DNA of 64,000 nucleotides from NCBI RefSeq assembly GCF_011751075.1, contig NZ_JAALLN010000001.1, positions 719,113-783,112 of the forward strand. Direction: 5' to 3'. Positions within the stretch are counted from its first letter, which is position 1, and each line of letters begins with the position of its first letter. This document shows positions 45,045-54,995 of the stretch, one piece after another. Below the pieces are notes generated by a model. That model saw only the letters and a program-made list of their open reading frames with translations. It was not told where the DNA came from and searched no databases. Origin of the DNA: Flavobacterium poyangense (GTDB taxonomy: Bacteria > Bacteroidota > Bacteroidia > Flavobacteriales > Flavobacteriaceae). Position numbers and translations under genes: made by a program.

Positions 45045-46007
45045 ATGAAGCCAATTCTACAATTATATCGGGGTTATGCCAATGATCAGGAACTAATCGT
45101 GATGGGACATGTCTTTAAAACCTTGTATAATTATGATTTTCAGAAGAAAAACTTCAAAAACGCTACTTCTATTGTCAACTTATTTCGAATAAAAACCATT
45201 CGAAATTTTGATGTTTACCTAAAATTCGGTCATCAGGAAATTCATTCGAAAACGATGGATGACGGTTATTTCAAATTTTGTATTCCACTTCAGGACGAAC
45301 CCAATTTTGGGTGGATGGAATATGAAGTCAGCATCAAATACAAATCTGAAACCTTAACCGCAAAAGGCAGTTTTATAAGACCTCACGAAGGAAATCTCGG
45401 TATCATATCCGACATTGATGATACTTTTCTGATTTCGCACACCCGAAATGTCTTCCGGAAAATATATATCCTTTTATTTAAAAATGTAAATGACCGAAAG
45501 GTTTTTAATGATGTCGTAACGCACTATCAGGCTTTAAGTTCTGCCGGAAGAAACAATAAAGAAGAAAAAAATGCCTTTTTCTTTGTTTCGAGCAGTGAAT
45601 GGAATTTGTACAATTTTATTGTAAAGTTTACTAAAATACATCATCTTCCCAGAGCTGTTATCTTATTGAAGGATATCAAAACCGGAATTACTGATTTTTT
45701 CATGAGCGGCAGTGGCAATCACGATCACAAATTTGAAAAGATAAAACATGTTTTGCAATTCTATCCCAATCTTCAGTACGTTTTGTTGGGAGATGACTCG
45801 CAACAGGATCCCATTTTGTACGAACGGATTTGTAAAATATTCCCAATGACTGTAAAGGCTGTTTATATCAGGCAAACCGGTAAACATCAAAAAGAAACTA
45901 CCAAAGCCATTCTCAAAAACCTGGAAGATTTAAACATCCCTGTTTGTTATTTTAAGGACAGCAGCAAAGCTATCATGCATTCTAAGTCTATTGGGATTAT
46001 TAGATGA
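45045..46007 (+). CDS. App1-type (DUF2183) phosphatidate phosphatase
   Basis: This 320-residue protein has an N-terminal beta domain (LIVMGHVFKT, then VYLKFGHQEIHSKTMDDGYF) and the DUF2183 catalytic domain with DIDDT (DxDxT nucleophile motif, Asp123 and Asp125). Further conserved blocks are FFVSSSEWNLYNFI, MSGSGNHDHKFEKI and LLGDDSQQDPILYE. Yeast App1 and its relatives are Mg-dependent phosphatidate phosphatases. Divergent from a lipid kinase, it probably reverses that reaction. There is no signal peptide. Confidence 0.87.
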   Translation: MKPILQLYRGYANDQELIVMGHVFKTLYNYDFQKKNFKNATSIVNLFRIKTIRNFDVYLKFGHQEIHSKTMDDGYFKFCIPLQDEPNFGWMEYEVSIKYKSETLTAKGSFIRPHEGNLGIISDIDDTFLISHTRNVFRKIYILLFKNVNDRKVFNDVVTHYQALSSAGRNNKEEKNAFFFVSSSEWNLYNFIVKFTKIHHLPRAVILLKDIKTGITDFFMSGSGNHDHKFEKIKHVLQFYPNLQYVLLGDDSQQDPILYERICKIFPMTVKAVYIRQTGKHQKETTKAILKNLEDLNIPVCYFKDSSKAIMHSKSIGIIR

Positions 46008-46019
46008 TACTGTTGCGTT

Positions 46020-46330
46020 GTTGTTGCGTTGAATTAACCGCAAGGGGCGCAAAGTATTACGCAAGGGGGCGCTATTTTTGCTTGGGGAGCTTATGGTTTT
46101 CTCTCGCAAAGTCGCGAAGTCGCTAAGTTTTTTTTTGCGTAAAGCTGATTATTTGTTTCGCTATAATCAAGATTATTGAAGTTCTTTTATCCTGTGTCAA
46201 CAACAAAAAAATCAATTTCTTTGCGACTTCGCGTCTTTGCGAGAAAATCTACCTGCAAAGATTGTAAATAATTTTTGCGCGTTTTTTTGCTTTCTCTTGT
46301 AAAGACGCAAAGTTTTTTTTAGCTGATGTT
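46020..46330. repeat. Cluster of CGCAAAGT-type intergenic repeats (family 3)
   Basis: This gene-free stretch has AACCGCAAGGGGCGCAAAGT, TCTCGCAAAGTCGCGAAGTC, TTTGCGACTTCGCGTCTTTG and TGTAAAGACGCAAAG in both orientations. Fragments of the same family occur near 37967. These are known dispersed elements of flavobacterial genomes; several hairpins can form. Confidence 0.65.
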
Positions 46331-46471
46331 TCAATAAAAATATAGGAGTACAAGCACTTTCTCTTTTACCCCAAAATGATCAGATTTTCTATACTACAGC
46401 CAAAAGAACCATAATAGAGAAAATCTGAAAACTAAGACCAAGACTGAGACTAAAAACTGCGACTAAAAAAA

Positions 46472-48385
46472 CTAGACACTAAAATTATCAATCTCTTCCT
46501 GAACGATTTCCCAATCTAATAGTAACTGATCCAGATCTTCTTTCTTTTTATTATAAGCTGTAAAAAAGGAAGCGTCTTCTATATGTTTGTCATAATTAGA
46601 AGCCAGCATCTTATCGTCGTGCTGAATGTCTTTTTCTAATTGGCTGATCTGACTTTCGATTTTACTCAATCTGTTTTGCAGTGCTTTTCCTTTTTTCTGA
46701 TCTTCGTAAGAAGTTTTATTGGTTTCTTTTGGAGCTGTTACTTTTGCAACGTCTTTTTTCTCAACTTCACGCATGTTTTCAAGATTGCGTTGTTCTAAGA
46801 AATAATTGATGTCTCCGAGATATTCTTTGATTTTCTGATCTTTAAATTCGTAAACAATATTCGACATTCCCTGAAGAAAATCTCTATCGTGAGAAACCAA
46901 TAATAAAGTTCCGCCGAACTTTTGAAGTGCCGCTTTCAGAACATTTTTAGACTTGATGTCTAAGTGATTCGTTGGCTCATCCATCAACAAAACATTGATT
47001 GGCTGTAACAGTAATTTACAAAGAGCCAAACGGTTACGCTCACCTCCTGAAAGTACCTTTACTTTTTTCTCCACATCATCGCCACGGAATAAAAAAGAAC
47101 CTAACATATCACGAACCTTAGAACGATTACTGTCCATTGCTGCATCTTCCATGGTTTGCAGTAAAGTAATCTCACCATCCAGGTATTCTGCCTGATTTTG
47201 GGCGAAATAGCCTAATTGAACATTGTGTCCTAACTTAATTGTTCCCTGATATTCAAACTCGTCTACAATCGCCTTGATAAAAGTCGATTTTCCCTGACCA
47301 TTCTGACCCACAAAAGCAATTTTGCTTCCGCGTTCCACCAATAAGTTAATGTCTTTTAAGATCACCTTCTCGTCATAGGCTTTGGTCACATTTTCGGCTT
47401 CTACCACTACTCGTCCCGGTTCTTTTGATACCGGGAAAGAAATATTCATAACCGAATTGTCGTCTTCATCCACTTCAATTCGCTCTACTTTATCTAATTT
47501 TTTAATCAACGATTGCGCCATCGAAGCTTTTGAGGCTTTCGCACGGAATTTCTCAATTAATTTTTCTGTCTCTTCAATCTTTTTGGCCTGATTCTTTTGT
47601 GTTGCCAATTGCTTCTCACGGATTTCATGACGCAACTCCAAATACTCTGAATAAGGTTTATTAAAATCGTATGCTTTTCCTAAGGAAATTTCAATGGTAC
47701 GATTGGTCACATTATCTAAAAACATTTTATCGTGCGATACAATTACCACAACTCCCGGATAATTACGAAGGAAGTTTTCTAACCAAATGATACTCTCGAT
47801 ATCTAAGTGGTTGGTAGGCTCATCCAGCAACAATACATCATTGGACTGCAATAACAACTTAGCCAATTCGATACGCATTCTCCAACCACCCGAAAAGGTT
47901 TCCGTCTGGTTATTGAACACTTCTCTCTTGAAACCTAAACCTAATAGAATTTTTTCGGTATCTCCCACATAATTGTAACCCCCTAAAAGATCAAAACGAT
48001 GAGTGTAATCCGATAAATCTTCAATAATCTGGCTGTATTCTTCACTTTCATAATCGGTTCTGGTCACCAATTGATGATTGATCTGCTCTAATTTTTTCTC
48101 AACAATTTTAATGTCTGTAAAAGCTTCATAGGCTTCTTCCAAAACGGTTCTTCCCTGCTCAAAATCAATATCCTGACGCAAAAATCCCATTCTGACTTCT
48201 TTTTCAGTAGCAATTTGTCCTGAATCCGGTTTAAAATCTCCGGCAAGGATTTTTAACATGGTCGACTTTCCTGCACCATTTTTCCCCACAAGTCCAACAC
48301 GGTCTCCCGCGCCTAAACGAAAAGTAACTTCTTCAAATAAATATGTTCCTCCAAAAGAAACCGACAAATTGTGTATATTAAGCAT
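46472..48385 (-). CDS. ABC-F family ATPase (Uup/EttA-like)
   Basis: This 637-residue protein has two ABC cassettes and no membrane segment. Walker A motifs are GKNGAGKST and GQNGQGKST. Signatures are TFSGGWRMRIELAK and VLSGGERNRLALCK, and Walker B motifs are DVLLLDEPTNHLD and VLLMDEPTNHLD. Between them lies the helical linker (P-site tRNA interaction motif), and a C-terminal coiled coil ends the protein (LQNRLSKIESQISQLEKDIQ). ABC-F proteins act on stalled ribosomes, some giving antibiotic protection. It is most like the housekeeping Uup/YheS group. Confidence 0.93.
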   Translation of the reverse strand: MLNIHNLSVSFGGTYLFEEVTFRLGAGDRVGLVGKNGAGKSTMLKILAGDFKPDSGQIATEKEVRMGFLRQDIDFEQGRTVLEEAYEAFTDIKIVEKKLEQINHQLVTRTDYESEEYSQIIEDLSDYTHRFDLLGGYNYVGDTEKILLGLGFKREVFNNQTETFSGGWRMRIELAKLLLQSNDVLLLDEPTNHLDIESIIWLENFLRNYPGVVVIVSHDKMFLDNVTNRTIEISLGKAYDFNKPYSEYLELRHEIREKQLATQKNQAKKIEETEKLIEKFRAKASKASMAQSLIKKLDKVERIEVDEDDNSVMNISFPVSKEPGRVVVEAENVTKAYDEKVILKDINLLVERGSKIAFVGQNGQGKSTFIKAIVDEFEYQGTIKLGHNVQLGYFAQNQAEYLDGEITLLQTMEDAAMDSNRSKVRDMLGSFLFRGDDVEKKVKVLSGGERNRLALCKLLLQPINVLLMDEPTNHLDIKSKNVLKAALQKFGGTLLLVSHDRDFLQGMSNIVYEFKDQKIKEYLGDINYFLEQRNLENMREVEKKDVAKVTAPKETNKTSYEDQKKGKALQNRLSKIESQISQLEKDIQHDDKMLASNYDKHIEDASFFTAYNKKKEDLDQLLLDWEIVQEEIDNFSV

Positions 48386-48875
48386 AATGTATGACTATTG
48401 CTGTACGCGATAATGGTTTACGAGACCATTGTTATTTATTAAATTAACGTGTAAACGGGCAAAAAACAGCCCTTTTCACTGTACGTTTTGAAAGTGCAAA
48501 AGTATAACAATTAATTGAAGTTTCTATGCTGAAAAACAATAGCTTCTGCAATATTCTCCGATACAAAAAAACGGATTGAAAATTACATGTAATTTCCAAT
48601 CCGTTTTATTTATCAGCTTAAGCCGTTGGAGGCAATTATTTTTTAACACATAGGAACATAGTTTTGAAAACGAAAAAAGGCGTTTCACTTATCTCAAATT
48701 TCAATTGTCAGTCTGAGCGAAGTCGAAGACCTCATAGTTGGACTATGTGACAGAAACGAGTTTCTTTTTTAGACTCTTTTTCATAAATAAAGCCTATGTT
48801 TCTATGTGTTAAGTATAATTATGCACAACCGGTTAAGCTTGTGCTTTTTGCGGTTTTAAAAACCTCTTCTTTAAA
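48386..48875. other. Gene-free stretch with hairpins and repeats
   Basis: There is no credible ORF. AAAACGGATTG (48568-48578) and CAATCCGTTTT (48597-48607) form a hairpin. AACACATAGGAACATAG (about 48645-48661) is matched in inverted form by CTATGTTTCTATGTGTT (about 48795-48811). A GTCTGAGCGAAGTCGAAGAC piece (about 48712) belongs to the 39891 family. Confidence 0.65.
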
Positions 48876-49874
48876 TTAAGCTTCTTTAACTTCCGGCATC
48901 ATGATAGAAGCCACAACTGAAATTACAAGAACGCTTCCAATTACCAATAAAGAATAAACAGAATCTACGTGGTAGAATGGAGAAATGATCATTTTTACTC
49001 CGATAAAAGATAAAATGATTGCCAAACCGTATTGTAATTTACTGAATAAGTGAATAAAATTATCCAATAAGAAAAACAATGCTCTAAGTCCTAAAATAGC
49101 AAAAATGTTTGATGTATAAAGAATAAACGGATCATTTGAAATAGCAAAAATTGCCGGTATAGAATCTACTGCAAACAATAAATCGGTAAACTCAATTACG
49201 GCTACCACTACTAAAAGCGGTGTTGCTAATTTTTTTCCGTTTTCATAAGTGAAGAATTTATCTCCGTCGTATTTATCACTCACGCTGAAAAACTTTCTGA
49301 TAAGTCTTGCTCCTCTGGTATTGTTGTAATCTTCATCCTCATCCTCATCTCCTGAAGACCATGATTTGATCCCTGCATAAACCAAAAACAATCCGAAAGC
49401 TGTCATGATTAGGTTAATATCGTATTTAAATCCTGGGATTCCGGCAAAACTTAAAAGTTTATTCAAATACGTAAGTTCGATTAAGAAAGCTCCTGAGAAT
49501 ATAAAGATGGCTCTTAAAACCAAGGCTCCAACAATTCCCCAAAACAAAACTTTATGTTTATTTTGATTGGCCACATCAAAAAACTTGAATACTAAAATGA
49601 AAACAAAAAGATTATCAACAGAAAGTGCTTTTTCGATCCAGTAGGCAGATTGAAATTCATAGAATTTTGCCGATCCGGCGAAGTGGTACACTAAACCACT
49701 AAAAATCATCGCTAAACTAATCCATACTAAAGACCATGTTACGGCTTCTTTATTGGTTACTACGTGACTTTTTTTATTGAAGATTCCTAAATCCAGCAAT
49801 AGCATGATAAGTACTGCTACGGCAAAAACGATAACCAGACCAGGATGTTCTGAAAAAATTGGGTGTTGATTCAT
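48876..49874 (-). CDS. TerC family integral membrane protein
   Basis: This 332-residue protein has about nine membrane helices, starting LVIVFAVAVLIMLLLDLGIF. The family motif is IEKALSVDNLFVFILVFKFF. Its partner is IEFTDLLFAVDSIPAIFAIS, where Glu and Asp inside membrane helices probably handle cations. The loop includes an acidic GDEDEDEDYN stretch. TerC/Alx proteins influence Mn homeostasis and tellurite resistance. It is the last gene of the Ter cluster, 30 bp after the kinase-like gene. Confidence 0.93.
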   Translation of the reverse strand: MNQHPIFSEHPGLVIVFAVAVLIMLLLDLGIFNKKSHVVTNKEAVTWSLVWISLAMIFSGLVYHFAGSAKFYEFQSAYWIEKALSVDNLFVFILVFKFFDVANQNKHKVLFWGIVGALVLRAIFIFSGAFLIELTYLNKLLSFAGIPGFKYDINLIMTAFGLFLVYAGIKSWSSGDEDEDEDYNNTRGARLIRKFFSVSDKYDGDKFFTYENGKKLATPLLVVVAVIEFTDLLFAVDSIPAIFAISNDPFILYTSNIFAILGLRALFFLLDNFIHLFSKLQYGLAIILSFIGVKMIISPFYHVDSVYSLLVIGSVLVISVVASIMMPEVKEA

Positions 49875-49904
49875 TTTAGATATTAATTAAGTTAAATTTT
49901 AAAA

Positions 49905-51416
49905 TTATGTATTAGCCATTGTTATTACGATTACTCTTCCTCCTTCTTCATTAGAAAGGAGTATTTTTTTCCCATTGGTAAGTTCTACCATAGTACCTAT
50001 TGGTATTTCCTTATCTTCTGTCAAATCTTTCAACGAATTTAACTTCTGATTGACCAATACCCACTGCCCTTTGAAAAAAGTAAAATACCCCACCGGTACC
50101 TTTTGTTCGGGGGTCAATTTCTCATTTCTGGCAATATTACGATTAACGTGCCATAGAAACAAATATTGATCCTTATAAACCATCAATCTATGATTCTCGG
50201 GCTTCCAGACGGTATCCTGAAATTGATAGTACAAATCTAAAACCGGAAGTGTGCCTTCATGAGCTGTTCCGCAAAACGGACATTTTGGACGATTTGTATT
50301 GTCAAAAACATACCATTTTTGTTCGCAGGCCGTGTTATGGCATTTCTGCATTAAATCGGTTGTTTTTAACAAGGCAATTTCCCATTCTTCTGCATTAGGT
50401 CTTTGCATCGGATTATGCAATCCGTCTATAAAAACTTTATCGAACAGTGCTTTCAAATAAGGTCCCGTGATGGCATACGGCAATTTAGCAATATCAGCCC
50501 ATGGCAAATCCCATTTTGAAACCTGATCAAGTTTGGGTCTGTTTGTAGCATCTGTTGGATGCTCGATAAACATTGCCTTCTCTCCCATTGACAACAGATC
50601 GTCTTTTTCGGTATCTAAGTCGTGTACTTTTCCACCTTTTAATGGATGCCTGTGTAGCAAAAACATATAAATAAGAACCGGCAGTGCATGCAGATCCGTT
50701 AGCCTGTTTGGCAATTTTCGGTTTGGATCTGCTTTGTCCAGATGTTTGGTCGCAAGCACTTCGGGTGCAATAAATTCTGCAGTACCAATTACTTCGGCCT
50801 GAAAAACACCCGGTACGACTAATCCGTCCAGATCAATCATACAGGCCGATCTTTCTACAGGATCTATCAGCACATTGTTATAAGACAAATCAGAATGCGC
50901 CAATCCCATAGCGTGCATCTTTTTTACACCACGTGAGAGATTTACACAAACCTGAAAATAACTCAGCCAATCTCCCAACTCGGAATTGGCTACTCGTAGC
51001 GGAAAATGAGGGTTTCGGAACTTAGGCCCTGCAAACCATTTTCCGTTTTTTTCTTTTCCTTGAATTAAGTCACTTGTCTGATAGCCTTTCCTAAAGAAAA
51101 ACTTCGAATGGTAAACCGGAACAATTATGCCTGTTAAACTCTTATATTCAATAACATCTGTAGGCCATCTGAAAACTTCATTTAAATAATAATCAGCCGC
51201 TTCTCCATTTTTGATTTGAGCAAAATATTTATTCGTTATTCTTTGCAATCTTTCTTTTTGATTCGCATCTAACTTATCTCTAAAAATAGCGACCACATAT
51301 TTTTTGTCGGGACTAAAATAAACGTCTTTTACGCCACCACGCATGGGTTCTCCGCTATCCACAAACTGATAGGAATTGGCAGGGTCATTGATTGATCTTA
51401 CGGTGACTATACTCAT
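49905..51416 (-). CDS. Ter-cluster protein kinase-like protein
   Basis: This 503-residue protein has the catalytic loop AHSDLSYNNVLID and a metal motif CMIDLDGLVV in place of DFG, so it keeps the core of an atypical kinase. The usual VAIK lysine is not obvious (VVAIFRD). Then come a substrate-lobe region (TAEFIAPEVL) and a C-terminal zinc ribbon (CHNTACEQKWY with CPFCG). It overlaps the PP2C gene by 4 bp. Kinase, PP2C phosphatase and TerY form the TerY-P triad described for Ter systems, thought to signal by phosphorylation. Confidence 0.85.
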   Translation of the reverse strand: MSIVTVRSINDPANSYQFVDSGEPMRGGVKDVYFSPDKKYVVAIFRDKLDANQKERLQRITNKYFAQIKNGEAADYYLNEVFRWPTDVIEYKSLTGIIVPVYHSKFFFRKGYQTSDLIQGKEKNGKWFAGPKFRNPHFPLRVANSELGDWLSYFQVCVNLSRGVKKMHAMGLAHSDLSYNNVLIDPVERSACMIDLDGLVVPGVFQAEVIGTAEFIAPEVLATKHLDKADPNRKLPNRLTDLHALPVLIYMFLLHRHPLKGGKVHDLDTEKDDLLSMGEKAMFIEHPTDATNRPKLDQVSKWDLPWADIAKLPYAITGPYLKALFDKVFIDGLHNPMQRPNAEEWEIALLKTTDLMQKCHNTACEQKWYVFDNTNRPKCPFCGTAHEGTLPVLDLYYQFQDTVWKPENHRLMVYKDQYLFLWHVNRNIARNEKLTPEQKVPVGYFTFFKGQWVLVNQKLNSLKDLTEDKEIPIGTMVELTNGKKILLSNEEGGRVIVITMANT

Positions 51417-52828
51417 ATCTGGTAAATTATAGCAAGCGTTCTGTCGTCATGATTTCCGGGACTCCAAAAATCCATCCAGTTAGAGAGCTGTGCTGCAATA
51501 GCGGTATTATCTTTCTCAAAATCGACTTTGGCTTTTTCTTCATTATTTCCTTGCAGATCGGATAGAAATTCAATCCATTTTTCTGTTTTTTCCAGATTAG
51601 CCTCCACTTCAAATTTGGGATCGTAGATGCCATCGGTCATCAACATCAGATAAGCGAAATCATCTACTAATTTGAATCCGAATCGGGAAGAAAATTTCTC
51701 GTTTTGAAAGATTTCGGGCATCGTTATAAATCGTGTGCCGCCACCAAACTCTCCTGCATCTATATGATTCATTAAGCTTACCTCCATCAAATCTTTACTG
51801 ACTAAACCTATCGGACAATCTCCAACTCCAAAGCTCAAAATTGCATAACCAAAATCATATTTTTTAACTAAGGCAAAAATTAAAGTAGCATGAAAACTTT
51901 TCAGTTCTTCGCCCTGCTCTGTGGCAAATTCTTCTATTTTTTGATGGGCATAATGAGCCGCTTTCGACAAATTATTACAAACAAAATCGTTTATTTTTTG
52001 AGTTGATTCAGAATCTGTTTTAGCATAGTGCTTTACTGCCAGCGTATCAAATTCGTTCCAAATTTCAGTATCTAAATTGGTTTCAAAATATTCAATTACG
52101 GTTTCACAGGCTAATTTTGATCCTTTTCTCGACAACGATGCAGAACCGGCACCATCGGAAACAGCCAAAATACTCCATCCGTTTGATTTGAAATTTTTAA
52201 ATGCAAAATCATCCTCTCTAAAAGATCCCACATTAGCATGACTGCGTCCTCTTTTAGACGCTACTACAATATTTTTATCTAAAAACACATCAGAAACCGC
52301 TATATGATCTTCTTTGCTGAAAAGAGCATTTTTATCGCTTTCTATGTTTTTCCATAATGACTTTGGATCAGGATTTATGATGACCGTAAATACCTTTTCA
52401 TTCAATTGTGTTTCTTGTGGTTCTCCTTCTACTTTAAAACGCAATTTTATTTTTAAGTCTCCACTTATTTTTGGGAACCCAAAAAGCTTTTTTTCGTTAG
52501 AGTCAAAATAAAGCCCTGTCTCTTCTGAAATTTCAAACTCGTAAAAATTAATAGTATCCCAATCCAGCTTCATAAAGTCCATTTTTAATTCGTATGCTTT
52601 ATTCACCGTACCGTTGGGCAAGAAAGAAGCGTGCTGCATAATATCGTCAATTCTATTCTTTAACATCCAATTATCCATAATCAACTGCTGCTTTTCTTTT
52701 ATTATTTTTACTGCTGCATTATTTGTTTCATCACTAATAAAATCCTCAAAAAGCGATTCTTTACTTTTTGGAATATCGATTTTATGCTGAAATAAAAAAG
52801 ACTGAAGATATCTTTTGGTCTCTTCCAT
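51413..52828 (-). CDS. PP2C-type protein phosphatase of the Ter triad
   Basis: This 471-residue protein has a poorly conserved N-terminal 180 residues, then a PP2C domain with metal-binding motifs VSDGAGSASLSRKGS, GVGDCPIGLVSKD, LMTDGIYDPKFE and NHDDRTLAIIY. It overlaps the kinase gene by 4 bp and lies 5 bp after the TerY gene. It presumably reverses phosphorylation by the kinase, with TerY as a sensor or substrate. Confidence 0.87.
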   Translation of the reverse strand: MEETKRYLQSFLFQHKIDIPKSKESLFEDFISDETNNAAVKIIKEKQQLIMDNWMLKNRIDDIMQHASFLPNGTVNKAYELKMDFMKLDWDTINFYEFEISEETGLYFDSNEKKLFGFPKISGDLKIKLRFKVEGEPQETQLNEKVFTVIINPDPKSLWKNIESDKNALFSKEDHIAVSDVFLDKNIVVASKRGRSHANVGSFREDDFAFKNFKSNGWSILAVSDGAGSASLSRKGSKLACETVIEYFETNLDTEIWNEFDTLAVKHYAKTDSESTQKINDFVCNNLSKAAHYAHQKIEEFATEQGEELKSFHATLIFALVKKYDFGYAILSFGVGDCPIGLVSKDLMEVSLMNHIDAGEFGGGTRFITMPEIFQNEKFSSRFGFKLVDDFAYLMLMTDGIYDPKFEVEANLEKTEKWIEFLSDLQGNNEEKAKVDFEKDNTAIAAQLSNWMDFWSPGNHDDRTLAIIYQI

Positions 52829-52833
52829 AGGTA

Positions 52834-53886
52834 TTATCCTTGCGTTCTGTTTACATCAAAACCACTGTCACCGTAACCATAAGATCCTTGATTATTACAC
52901 CACGGACAAGTACTGATATCTTCGTCACCAATACAATGTATTTTATCGCAAATACAAACGGCAAAAGCAATTTGATTGCCACAGCAAGGGCAAGTCGGAC
53001 TACCAATAAGCTCTTCTGTATTTACTTTAGTTGTGAAAGTGGTATCGTCTGCCAATTCAAAATAAGCGTTATCAACCTGATAAGCGCCCACCAGTCTGTA
53101 ATTTTTTGAAGCCAACTCAACCCCTGCATAAATTGATGGTGCAAGTGTTTTGCGGTATTTCATTAAATAAGGCCTTTTTGAATTTTGACATTTACCGCTC
53201 AGCACGACAAAATTATCATCAACATATTGTTTAATAGGCTCTGCTTTTGTCAGATCTATTTTAGAAAGTGTTTCCCCATCTAATTTTGCCAATTCAAAAC
53301 CTGATGCATTATTTTCTACACTAATACTACTTGTTTTGATAGAATCTGTAACCCATCTGAAAAATTCTTTATACGATTGTACATTTGTATTTTTAAAATG
53401 CAGCACATTTTCGGTCAACTCTCCCAATAGTTTTGTATCGGTTTCATTGCCAAAAGAAACGGCAATCAAATTGGCTGTTCGCTGCCAATTTTCTTTCCAT
53501 TCTTTTATTGCGGCCTGACTGTCATCTGTTGGAACTCCATCTGTAAATAGAAATACAATTGGTTTCCAGTCTCCTTTTACTTCATAAGTCGTTTTTACAA
53601 TATTATTTCTTAATTCGAACATTAAATGTCCTAACCCCTTACTCAATGATGTTCCGCTTCCTACCGGAAATTTAGGAGGATAAAAACTCGCTATTTCCTG
53701 CAGAGGCACCAATGTTTTGGGCTGACCTGCAAAAACGATAATCGAGACAAAAACTGTTTCCAATGCATAGGGATCTGTTTTTAAGGCCTGGATTATGGTC
53801 GCTAACCCTTCTTCAACCTGCTGGATGGGTTCTCCAACCATTGATTCCGAGATGTCAATCAAAAAATATATAGGTAATCTTCTCAT
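52834..53886 (-). CDS. TerY-type vWA protein with C-terminal zinc ribbon
   Basis: This 350-residue protein has a von Willebrand A domain with the MIDAS motif LIDISESM (Asp11, Ser13, Ser15), a middle Thr, and LFTDGVPTDD. The extra C-terminal part has paired Cys motifs (CPCCGNQIAFAVCIC, then CIGDEDISTCPWC), a zinc ribbon like that of the kinase. It is the TerY member of the TerY-P triad, directly upstream of the phosphatase. Confidence 0.88.
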   Translation of the reverse strand: MRRLPIYFLIDISESMVGEPIQQVEEGLATIIQALKTDPYALETVFVSIIVFAGQPKTLVPLQEIASFYPPKFPVGSGTSLSKGLGHLMFELRNNIVKTTYEVKGDWKPIVFLFTDGVPTDDSQAAIKEWKENWQRTANLIAVSFGNETDTKLLGELTENVLHFKNTNVQSYKEFFRWVTDSIKTSSISVENNASGFELAKLDGETLSKIDLTKAEPIKQYVDDNFVVLSGKCQNSKRPYLMKYRKTLAPSIYAGVELASKNYRLVGAYQVDNAYFELADDTTFTTKVNTEELIGSPTCPCCGNQIAFAVCICDKIHCIGDEDISTCPWCNNQGSYGYGDSGFDVNRTQG

Positions 53887-54216
53887 TTTAAAGGGATTTT
53901 AATAACATTAAAAAATAATTACAAGTACACATTGTATCCTAATCACCGATCAATCCAACGCCAACCCTAAATAGATTTGATAAGGATTTAAAAAAAATAA
54001 AGAGTAGCAAAAACATACCGTTTAAAAAATAAAAAAATCCCTTTAATCAGTGAAATCTGTGGCTGATCCTTTTTTTAGTTTACCACAGATTAAAGGGATT
54101 AAACTGATTATTTCTAAATTTTTAGAATTCAATTCGTGTGAATTTTTGCCGCGAATTGCTCGAATTTGCACGAATTATTATTAAAAATCAGGTCAGGCAA
54201 ATCAGATTGATACGAA
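53887..54216. other. Gene-free stretch with two repeat families
   Basis: A family-1 hairpin (54036-54112, AATCCCTTTAATC/GATTAAAGGGATT and CTGTGG/CCACAG) is followed by a family-2 copy (54127-54177, CAATTCGTGTGAATTTTTGC, CGCGAATTGCTCGAATTTGC). The insertion separates the triad from the upstream part of the Ter cluster. Confidence 0.75.
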
Positions 54217-54852
54217 CTAAATGACTACTGTTATTTCGCTTGGCGGTGGGGGCAATAGCACACTTTCTCCTGTTCCCTGGCTTTTGTTGCCTTGTTCGAT
54301 CGTTTCAGAAACCCATTTGAAAAATTGCTTTAAAGTCGAACTGTCTGCTGAAGCTAAATGAACCACATTGGGAGTAAGTTCTTTAAGAATACTGTCATCT
54401 GCCATATGACCGGCTGCACAGCCTACAACTGCACCAAAATTTAATGCTTTAATCTCTTGTATTTTTTCTCTGTAGAATTGAATATCTGAAGGTTTTCCAT
54501 CGGTAAAAACAAAAAGCAAAGGTTTCCAGTCTCCTTTTTGAGTTGCCGAACCTTTTATCACTTCTGCATTTACTTTCCGGATTACAAAATCTAATCCGGC
54601 TCCTGTATTGGTAGGGCCACTTTGAGGGCAGCTAATCTCCGGAAGCTGAAAATGAACCAGCTCGGTTAAGGGCACAATTTCCTTTACTTCCCTGTCAAAA
54701 GTTACAATACTGATCCAAAGCGAATCCAAGGCTTGTGCATCTGAACGCAGGTTATTAATCATTCCGTTCAGTGCATTATTTAAAGCCTGAATTGGTTCGC
54801 CGTACATTGATCCGGACGTATCTAATAAAAAATATACTGGTAATCGTCTCAT
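54217..54852 (-). CDS. TerY-type vWA protein, short form
   Basis: This 211-residue protein is a paralogue of the TerY gene at 52834, with the same MRRLPVYFLLDTSGSMYGEP start and an intact MIDAS (DTSGS). LFVFTDGKPSDIQ gives the later motif. It lacks the C-terminal zinc ribbon and ends in a proline-rich tail (VLLPPPPSEI). It lies 143 bp after the TerD gene at 54996. Confidence 0.88.
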   Translation of the reverse strand: MRRLPVYFLLDTSGSMYGEPIQALNNALNGMINNLRSDAQALDSLWISIVTFDREVKEIVPLTELVHFQLPEISCPQSGPTNTGAGLDFVIRKVNAEVIKGSATQKGDWKPLLFVFTDGKPSDIQFYREKIQEIKALNFGAVVGCAAGHMADDSILKELTPNVVHLASADSSTLKQFFKWVSETIEQGNKSQGTGESVLLPPPPSEITVVI

Positions 54853-54995
54853 CGTACTATTTTATTTATACTGGAATACTATAGGCCTGTGTTTCTGCCA
54901 TGTTTGCATCTGCAATAGAACTGATACTGTGGTTCCATTACAACTACTGTATGAACCTCATTTAAGAAACACTTAGCCTGATTTTTGATTTTGTA

